In this document: positions 1-5,423 of the stretch, piece after piece | Layout: every line of letters starts with the position of its first letter | Position numbering within the stretch: position 1 is the stretch's first letter | Origin: a bacterium | GTDB taxonomy: Bacteria > Desulfobacterota > Anaeroferrophillalia > Anaeroferrophillales > Tharpellaceae | Length of the DNA stretch: 13,317 nucleotides | Assembly: GCA_029935295.1 (NCBI GenBank) | Contig: JAOZKP010000052.1 | Span: 1-13,317 of the forward strand | Reading direction: 5' to 3' | The notes under the pieces: generated by a model | Told to the model about the DNA's origin: nothing | Database searches by the model: none | The model's input: only the letters and a program-made list of their open reading frames with translations | Program-made: the position numbers and the translations under genes

Positions 1-25
1 ACTCCGTCGCCCTTTAATGCACTCT

Positions 26-382
26 CTATTCCCATTCCAAGGCTCCCTTTTTCCAAACATAGACATAACAGACGAAGAGGACCACCATAAAGAGGACCAT
101 CTCGACAAAACCAAAAAACCCTAAGCTCTTATAATGTACAGCCCAAGGGTAGAGAAAAACACATTCGAGATCAAATACGAGAAAGAGCAAAGCAACAACG
201 TAGTATTTGATCGGAGTCTGGACATAAGCCGCACCAATCGTTGTCATACCACATTCGTAGGTCTCTTTTTTGACCCGTGATTTACGATTCGGACCGAGAA
301 CACTCGACAGAACCACAGCCACTATGCCGAAACCAAAACCGACGATCATCATCAACAGGACTGGCACATAATCACGCAACAT
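26..382 (-). CDS. nuoA: NADH-quinone oxidoreductase subunit A
   Basis: NuoA is a small membrane subunit of respiratory complex I, which oxidises NADH, reduces quinone and pumps ions. The 118-residue protein has three hydrophobic segments (about residues 8-30, 62-82 and 88-110). The loop between helices 1 and 2 carries the family signature YECG (in KKETYECGM), and the acidic FDLE stretch lies at the end of helix 2. Length fits the family. The ATG at 382 is preceded on the minus strand by AAGGAA, a good ribosome binding site. The gene ends 25 bases from the window edge; the rest of a nuo operon is expected beyond it but is not visible. It is transcribed away from the cytochrome gene at 783. The recognition rests on the signature loop and the helix pattern and is secure. 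Confidence 0.95.
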   Translation of the reverse strand: MLRDYVPVLLMMIVGFGFGIVAVVLSSVLGPNRKSRVKKETYECGMTTIGAAYVQTPIKYYVVALLFLVFDLECVFLYPWAVHYKSLGFFGFVEMVLFMVVLFVCYVYVWKKGALEWE

Positions 383-454
383 AATTCCTTACCCCACTAT
401 CTTAAACAGGTCTGCAATGCACTCAAGATCTATTTTCACTCTGTTTTCGTATTA

Positions 455-478
455 GCTCACAATAATTACTATGTGAAC
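455..478. promoter_or_regulatory. Dyad in the nuo leader, possible operator
   Basis: An interrupted inverted repeat, GCTCACA (455-461) and TGTGAAC (472-478), matches at 6 of 7 positions with a 10-base A/T-rich spacer. It lies just downstream of the predicted nuo start site, where a bound repressor could block transcription. The half-sites face the opposite way to a CRP site, so CRP is not implied. The binding protein is unknown. Confidence 0.3.
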
Positions 479-497
479 ATTTTTATTAAGCGCGGCT

Positions 498-526
498 TAT
501 ATACCGACACCACTTATCTATGTCAA
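498..526 (-). promoter_or_regulatory. Sigma70-type promoter for nuoA
   Basis: On the minus strand a perfect -35 box TTGACA (526-521) is followed after exactly 17 bases by TATATA (503-498). Transcription would start near 490 and leave a 5' leader of roughly 110 bases before nuoA. This is one of the two best promoter matches in the window. It is a consensus match only; no start site is known. Confidence 0.72.
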
Positions 527-673
527 GAAAAAAAACTCCTTATTAAAAAATACAATCTACAATTTTGGGTACTCTTTTAACAACGCTAAAAACATTCTAT
601 TTCTTTAATTATAACGCATACTGTGCACGATATTTTTTATTATTTATAACTACTTCTTTTAATTGATATTTTC

Positions 674-703
674 TTGATTTTATAATTCATATAGTGCTAT
701 AGG
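674..703 (+). promoter_or_regulatory. Candidate extended -10 promoter for the 783 cytochrome
   Basis: TTGATT (674-679) lies 18 bases before TATAGG (698-703), and the -10 box is preceded by TGC, the extended -10 pattern. A weaker alternative is TTGTTC (722-727), 16 bases, then TATAGT (744-749). A/T-rich sequence gives many chance matches, so the choice between them is uncertain. Confidence 0.4.
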
Positions 704-782
704 TGAGTTTGTTGCTCAACTTTGTTCTTAATTTAACAATATATATAGTGTTTCTACTATTACTTACAGGAGCGAAACAATA

Positions 783-2996
783 ATGATTGGAAGAATGTGG
801 ACTTTACTGGTAGAGTTTATTCGCGATTTTTTTCATGAAGCCGCGCGGGGATCGCGTGAGCACTGGAAAGGGTTACTGGTCTTCGCCGCCGTATCCTTTT
901 GTGTCTTCATACTTCTGATTGTCCTGCTACTCAAGGCAACTGCCAGTTATAAGTTCTGCGGTATGTGTCATAACATGGGCACCTATATCGAATCATGGAA
1001 GCAATCTTCCCACAAAGAAGTCAGCTGCCTTGAGTGCCACTTTGAACCCGGTGTCTGGGGTGAACTTAAAGGTAAATGGAAAGCCCAGACACATGTGGTC
1101 ATGAAAATTACCGGGACAGCGCCGCCGCGGCCGCACACCGAAATCGCCGACTCCAGCTGCCTGCGTGAAGGCTGTCATTCAAACACTGAACTGGTAGCCG
1201 GCACTATCAATTTCAAAGGCGTCGAGTTCAGCCACAACACTCATCTTAACAATTTGCGCCGGGGCAAGAAACTCAAATGCGTCAGTTGCCACTCCCAGAT
1301 TGTTCAGGGTGAACACCTTACCGTCACCGAAACAACCTGTTTCATGTGTCACTTCTACGACAAAGAGAATCATCTGGAGATCTCTGATTGCCAGACCTGT
1401 CATACCTCCAACCGAACCAAAATATACGTCGATTCCAACGCGGATATGCCGTTCGTACATAAAGATTATATCGACCGCGGCGTCAATTGTGAGCAGTGCC
1501 ACTTCGGCATCATTTACGGTGACGGTCACATTATGGACAACGTCTGTGTCCAATGCCACTCGGAACCACACCTCCTTGAAGGCAGTTACAGCAGCGAAAA
1601 AATGCATTTCAACCACGTTACCGCGCATAAAGTTGAGTGTTTCCGCTGTCACGCCAATATTGACCACTATATTGCCCGCGAAAAATCCAACAAATATCTG
1701 GAAAAACAGAAGATTATCAAAACTGCGGTAATCAACAGCGGCCTCCACTACGATAATAACTGCGCCAAATGTCATACCTTTTCCCAGCATGACAACATTC
1801 ATAAAATGTATGCCGGTGACGGCGGCACAGAAGTTAAAGAGATGCCAAGCGGCATGTACAGGGCTCATCTTGACTGCGCCAGTTGTCACCTGACCGTCTA
1901 TGATGTTGACGGGGCAACCAACAAGATCAAGCGCACAGGATTTAATGAACTGATAAAATCCTGTGCTGAATGTCACGGTGCCGGCTATGATGACATGGCC
2001 AAACACTGGAAAGAGATTCTCGCAAAAGAGCTAAGCAAAACCAAAAAGAGTTTGGCTGAAGTCCAGCTTGACCAAATTGAAAATTCAGCCCCTGAAGCAA
2101 CTCACATCTACAAGATTGCCCGAAAGAACTACGATTTCGTCAAAAACAGCTATGGTATCCATAACATTGATTATGCCCTGGCTCTGCTGGCGGACAGCCG
2201 TGATCGTTGTGAAAAAGTACTCGCCATAATTGACCCGGCCTACCAGGCCAAGACCATTACTTCACCGACTGGCTGTTCCGAACTCTGTCACAGCTGTGTC
2301 GAGTGCATCGAAACCAAACCTGTACCTTTCGGCGATGTCCAGTTTCCGCATGACGTCCACGTTGTTGATGAAGGCCTTGACTGCCTTGATTGCCACAGCT
2401 CACGCGATCATCACGGCCAGACAATTCTGAAGAACTGTAAAGACTGTCATCACGGCGAGGGTGTCGGCGCGGTTGAATGTGCCGACTGCCACAGCGCTAC
2501 TTACAATCTCTTCCACGGCCAGAATGCCTGTGATGAGATCAGCTGTGACATTAAAGGAACTGTTGATCCGATGGCAGCTGATGTCAGCTGCACCGACTGT
2601 CATACTGAAGTTGGTGAAGACAAAGCGATGACTGATGCCGCTCTTAAACAGGCCTGTATCGGGTGTCACGATGACAATCCGGCATACGGTACGATGGTAG
2701 ATGAATGGCGCCAGGAGGTCGAGGCACTCAACATCGAAGGTCTTAAATCGGATCTTGTCCAGATCCAGAAATCAGTACTCATGGCAATCCGCAACGGTGA
2801 CTACACCTACGGAGCTCAGGATCTGCTTAACAATGCCGAGAAAAACCTGAAACTTCTGGACGGCAACCCAATCCACAATCTTGAATTTGCCAAAGAGCTG
2901 ACCAAGAAAATCACCGGTCTGCTTGAACAGGCCCGAAAACAGCTACAACGCCACAGCACAATCAAAACCTTAAGTGACAAGGAGTACAAATATTAA
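783..2996 (+). CDS. NapC/NrfH-anchored multiheme cytochrome c (16 canonical hemes)
   Basis: This 737-residue protein is probably a quinol-linked electron carrier anchored in the inner membrane with its heme domain in the periplasm. One membrane helix (about 30-50) precedes CGMCH at 59 and CLECH at 82, the layout of NapC/NrfH/ImcH-type quinol dehydrogenases. Canonical CXXCH motifs start at 59, 82, 166, 186, 203, 236, 255, 286, 327, 365, 394, 534, 552, 566, 603 and 625. Irregular sites are CX4CH at 126, CX3CH at 498 and CX4CD at 583. Two heme-free helical blocks (about 399-495 and 640-725) each contain an IHN element followed by an aromatic residue and Ala, suggesting an internal duplication. 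The start has AGGAG ten bases upstream. The gene is transcribed alone and ends at a strong terminator. The family link is architectural; a named orthologue cannot be given, and Geobacter ImcH has fewer hemes. Confidence 0.88.
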   Translation: MIGRMWTLLVEFIRDFFHEAARGSREHWKGLLVFAAVSFCVFILLIVLLLKATASYKFCGMCHNMGTYIESWKQSSHKEVSCLECHFEPGVWGELKGKWKAQTHVVMKITGTAPPRPHTEIADSSCLREGCHSNTELVAGTINFKGVEFSHNTHLNNLRRGKKLKCVSCHSQIVQGEHLTVTETTCFMCHFYDKENHLEISDCQTCHTSNRTKIYVDSNADMPFVHKDYIDRGVNCEQCHFGIIYGDGHIMDNVCVQCHSEPHLLEGSYSSEKMHFNHVTAHKVECFRCHANIDHYIAREKSNKYLEKQKIIKTAVINSGLHYDNNCAKCHTFSQHDNIHKMYAGDGGTEVKEMPSGMYRAHLDCASCHLTVYDVDGATNKIKRTGFNELIKSCAECHGAGYDDMAKHWKEILAKELSKTKKSLAEVQLDQIENSAPEATHIYKIARKNYDFVKNSYGIHNIDYALALLADSRDRCEKVLAIIDPAYQAKTITSPTGCSELCHSCVECIETKPVPFGDVQFPHDVHVVDEGLDCLDCHSSRDHHGQTILKNCKDCHHGEGVGAVECADCHSATYNLFHGQNACDEISCDIKGTVDPMAADVSCTDCHTEVGEDKAMTDAALKQACIGCHDDNPAYGTMVDEWRQEVEALNIEGLKSDLVQIQKSVLMAIRNGDYTYGAQDLLNNAEKNLKLLDGNPIHNLEFAKELTKKITGLLEQARKQLQRHSTIKTLSDKEYKY

Positions 2997-3040
2997 TATC
3001 CTGGTTTTGAGCTAGAGCACATGCGCACTGCAAACTAAAA

Positions 3041-3077
3041 GGGGGTACGGCATCTTTAATGCCGTACCCCCTTTTTT
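3041..3077 (+). terminator. Rho-independent terminator after the multiheme cytochrome
   Basis: A perfect 13-bp stem, GGGGGTACGGCAT (3041-3053) with ATGCCGTACCCCC (3059-3071), encloses a 5-base loop and is followed directly by six T residues. The A residues before the stem could also support termination from the other strand. Confidence 0.93.
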
Positions 3078-3173
3078 GTTGATTGCCGTGGCCCCGCAAA
3101 TGCTTCCGGCAGCATACTTGAAAAACTATTTCATTGATTTAATAAAAAAAAGCCAGTAGTATTTGGGCCGCAA

Positions 3174-3221
3174 ACTTGCAAAGGGGAAAAATCGAAAGCG
3201 AAATTACCCCTACTTGCAAGT
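3174..3221. repeat. Imperfect inverted repeat with ACTTGCAA arms
   Basis: ACTTGCAA (3174-3181) pairs with TTGCAAGT (3214-3221). Inside it GGGG (3183-3186) pairs with CCCC (3207-3210), separated from the outer stem by a small internal loop. The right copy is itself a perfect palindrome, ACTTGCAAGT (3212-3221). The element lies 40 bases upstream of the SHOCT-like gene. It could be an operator or an RNA hairpin; no T-tract follows, so it is not a terminator. Confidence 0.4.
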
Positions 3222-3260
3222 CAATGAACTCTGACACATGATATCATATCCGAGGACATA

Positions 3261-3833
3261 ATGCCGGAAAGCAAAAAAAACCCGCTGTTAAGCGGGGTCA
3301 TGGCAGGCTACCTGGTTCTTCTGATCCACCTGATACTGGTTATTTTCCTGGCAACTGCGGTCGTCTTTATTCAGGGCCTTTCCGAATATATAGAGTATAT
3401 CTTAGGCGGCGGCGTATTACTGATAATCGGCTCCGGCGCATTTTTCTACCGCCTGCTTAAACAGAACGGCAAACAGATTCTGAACACCTTGCGAAACCCA
3501 TCATTCCTGGGCCAGGATATCGAGGTAAGCCTGCTCGGCGGTCTTGCCTCAATTTCGATAAAGAGCCCGGAGAAAAATGATCAGTTAATACTGGAAAATC
3601 CGGCCCGAGAACTTAGGGCCATACCAGAACTGCCGCCAGCGACCTCACCACAAAATGAACTTTTACGCCTGTCAGAACTCTACGACCGTGGACTTATCAG
3701 CAAAAACGAGTTCCTGCACCTCAAGGATGACCTTCTAAATCCCGACAAAAACCGGTCTCAAGATCCTGATTCAGAGCCACAGTCACCGAAAAACGGGGCT
3801 GACACTGACAAAGTCACTGAAATTACTATTTAG
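3261..3833 (+). CDS. Two-helix membrane protein with SHOCT-like C-terminal motif
   Basis: This 190-residue protein has two membrane helices (about 13-37 and 46-65) joined by a short loop. A mixed region (about 70-125) follows, then a segment at about 133-159 (LLRLSELYDRGLISKNEF onward) that fits the SHOCT pattern: a leucine-rich helix, then a D/K-G-L-I/L turn, then E-F and a second helix. The tail after 160 is rich in Pro, Asp, Ser and Lys and looks disordered. SHOCT motifs are short oligomerisation-type modules found at the ends of many unrelated proteins and do not reveal the function. GAGG at 3252-3255 is a close ribosome binding site. The stop overlaps the convergent cytochrome fusion gene by 8 bases. 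I cannot assign a function. Confidence 0.72.
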   Translation: MPESKKNPLLSGVMAGYLVLLIHLILVIFLATAVVFIQGLSEYIEYILGGGVLLIIGSGAFFYRLLKQNGKQILNTLRNPSFLGQDIEVSLLGGLASISIKSPEKNDQLILENPARELRAIPELPPATSPQNELLRLSELYDRGLISKNEFLHLKDDLLNPDKNRSQDPDSEPQSPKNGADTDKVTEITI

Positions 3834-5274
3834 CAGCTTTCGGGGCACCGCAGACATTTTCAAAATAGGTTTCAAGATCAAAATCTGGGCTGCGTTCTTC
3901 AATATGACAACGCAGACACATCTTGCCGCCGGTCAAATCCCGATACATTTTAGTCTTACCTTTAGATTCAACATGTTTGCGGCCGGGGCCATGACATGAT
4001 TCACACTGAACATTAGCAAACTCACCGACATGCTGAATGTCATTAAAACCACCCGGCTGCTTGAAACCTAAGGTATGGCAGGCAATACACTCCTCGTCGA
4101 AATGCTTTTCCACCTTAATCAATGATTTATAAGTTTGAGCGTGATCCGTTTTCTGCCAGCGACGATAATGGTCAGGATGACATTTATTACAGGCATCGGC
4201 AAACATGTAGTTATCTCCGGCAACTACCCGGGAATTACTGTCACCGCTGGTGATACTCAGAGTTTTATTTGCCTTTACCTGCCGCAGACGACTCAGACGG
4301 GTTTCCACTTTTTTCACCATCGGCGCAATTTCTGGATGATCTTTTATTTCCAATTTAAGCGGCAGAAAATGGTTTAAAAGAAATAGATTTTCACCGACCG
4401 CTTTGCCTTTATAGCGTACTGCCGGCGACAGGGCCTCAACCCCGGCCGCCCCCAGAAAACTGACGTCCAGACGCCCGACACTTTTGCCGCCCCTCTCGAC
4501 ATGCACAATATAAGTGTCATCAATCAGAATCGGCAAAGATATACGATTGCGTTTGCTGCTGCCGATAATCAGATCAATCCCTAAATCACGTTGACCAATA
4601 CGGCGACAGTGACGCGTATTGAGAGTCGTGAGAAGAACTATGTAATCCGCGCCCTCAGCTTTCAGACGCAATGCCGTTTCCTCGGCTTTTGCCAGTGCAT
4701 TCGCAACCTTAATCTTGTTGCCCCCCGGCATCTTCTTAAGCTTCAGTTTGTCATCACATATTCCAAAAATACCGACTTTAACCCCATTTACATGTTTAAC
4801 AATTGATGGTGTAAAAATCGGCTTATCATGTTTGTCCATAATGTTAGCGGAAAGAAATGTGAATTTCGCTCTTTTCTCCTGTTTTCGCAGGAAATCAACC
4901 CCTAAAGCCAAATCATAGGCCCCGACATTCAGAGCATCACACCCCATTTTATTATAGGAATTGATAATTACATCAGCCAGCAATTTGCCGGCAATAACCT
5001 TTTCCGGTTTCAAGTTCTCCCGCCGGAACAGAAGATTGCCGCCGTTAAGAACCAAAAATTTAGTCCCGCTCTCTTTAACTTCGTCCAAAAAAGTCGCACG
5101 CTTGGCCAGACCGCCACGCGGATTTTTGTTTCAACCACAAGGGGTTATAGCCCCTCTCTCATCTGACGAATAGATAATTGAGAAAGATTTGCCGGAAACT
5201 GCAGAGCTGGCCACCGCCGCTAATCCAATCACAAAACAGAACAAAAACAGCGCCACCACAATAAATCTTTTCAT
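3826..5274 (-). CDS. Selenoprotein candidate: 5'-nucleotidase-like/cytochrome c554-like fusion
   Basis: Read from the ATG at 5274 with the UGA at 5133-5131 as selenocysteine, the gene encodes 482 residues. The start has AGGAG six bases upstream. Residues 1-27 form a signal peptide (MKRF, hydrophobic core, Ala/Ser-rich end), so the protein should be exported. Residues about 31-300 resemble the UshA/5'-nucleotidase metallophosphatase fold (NGGNLLF, GAYDLALGVDFL, GIDLIIGS), but the metal-binding residues are largely replaced. CNKCH (362), CIACH (396), CESCHGPG (424) and CLRCH (453) give four hemes in a cytochrome c554-like tail. Sec48 lies in Pro-Cys-Gly-Sec ahead of NPRGGLAKR, where I expect PCGC in relatives. 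The alternative TTG start at 5088 gives 420 residues with neither signal peptide nor ribosome binding site. A nonsense mutation is the competing view, but the intact frame on both sides and the SECIS-like hairpin argue against it. Substrate and partner are unknown. Confidence 0.85.
5099..5130 (-). promoter_or_regulatory. Bacterial SECIS-like hairpin
   Basis: Eighteen bases after the UGA comes an apical loop GGUCUG (5112-5107), closed by UGGC (5116-5113) with GCCA (5106-5103). A G-A mismatch and CGC (5120-5118) with GCG (5101-5099) complete the stem. The E. coli fdhF SECIS also has 18 bases between UGA and the GGUCU loop, and also reads GGU CUG in frame. A U sits four bases before the loop in both, though here it can pair. 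SelB binding is inferred from this match. Confidence 0.78.
5131..5133 (-). other. In-frame UGA, proposed selenocysteine codon (residue 48)
   Basis: TGA at 5133-5131 follows CCT TGT GGT (Pro-Cys-Gly) and precedes AAC AAA AAT CCG CGT GGC GGT CTG. The frame is open for 47 codons before it, from an ATG with a good ribosome binding site, and for 434 codons after it. The resulting Cys-Gly-Sec is a CxU motif typical of redox selenoproteins. Recoding is inferred; selA, selB and selC are not in the window. Confidence 0.82.
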
Positions 5275-5301
5275 TAATCTCTCCTGAAAACGTAGTAAAA
5301 T

Positions 5302-5319
5302 ATTGACTTTACCGTCAAT
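5302..5319. promoter_or_regulatory. Palindrome holding divergent -35-like boxes
   Basis: ATTGAC (5302-5307) and GTCAAT (5314-5319) form an inverted repeat with a 6-base spacer between the divergent genes starting at 5274 and 5424. Each arm reads as a TTGAC -35 box. Rightward, TTGACT is followed after 17 bases by TCATAA (5326-5331). Leftward, TTGACG is followed after 16 bases by TACTAC, a weak -10. It may instead be an operator. Confidence 0.35.
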
Positions 5320-5423
5320 TATCCATCATAAAGAAAAAATCAAGCTTTGGCTATAAATACATTCAGAACTGAACCATGTCAAGTAATTAACTCTAGTATT
5401 AAACTCTTTTTTTTCAATATCTT

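Larger units (their letters stand above)
383..782. other. AT-rich divergent intergenic region
   Basis: This 400-base gap separates the divergent nuoA and multiheme cytochrome genes. It is much richer in A and T than the flanking genes. It holds the nuo promoter and the dyad in its left part. The right half contains candidate promoters for the cytochrome gene, and the region ends in an AGGAG ribosome binding site at 768-772. The stretch from about 540 to 660 contains homopolymer-rich A/T sequence in which I see no gene, RNA or long repeat. Confidence 0.6.

Noticed and set aside
455..478. CRP/FNR site in the nuo leader
   Set aside because: The half-sites are TCACA then TGTGA, the reverse order of TGTGA-N6-TCACA, and the spacer is 10 bases. 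Kept only as an unassigned dyad.
1179..2006. 275-residue antisense frame within the multiheme cytochrome
   Set aside because: It is a mirror of the cytochrome's codon pattern, with no ribosome binding site or recognisable domain. The sense strand has 16 heme motifs in frame.
3826..5088. A 420-residue gene starting at TTG 5088
   Set aside because: There is no ribosome binding site, the start falls inside the conserved RATFLDEV segment, and the signal peptide needed to export a c-type cytochrome would be missing. The upstream frame through the UGA supplies all of these.
5134..5274. A separate 47-residue peptide ending at the UGA, with the rest a pseudogene
   Set aside because: It would be only a signal peptide plus a PCG end. 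The downstream 434 codons are intact with four heme motifs, which is unlikely after inactivation, and a SECIS-like hairpin is present at the expected distance.
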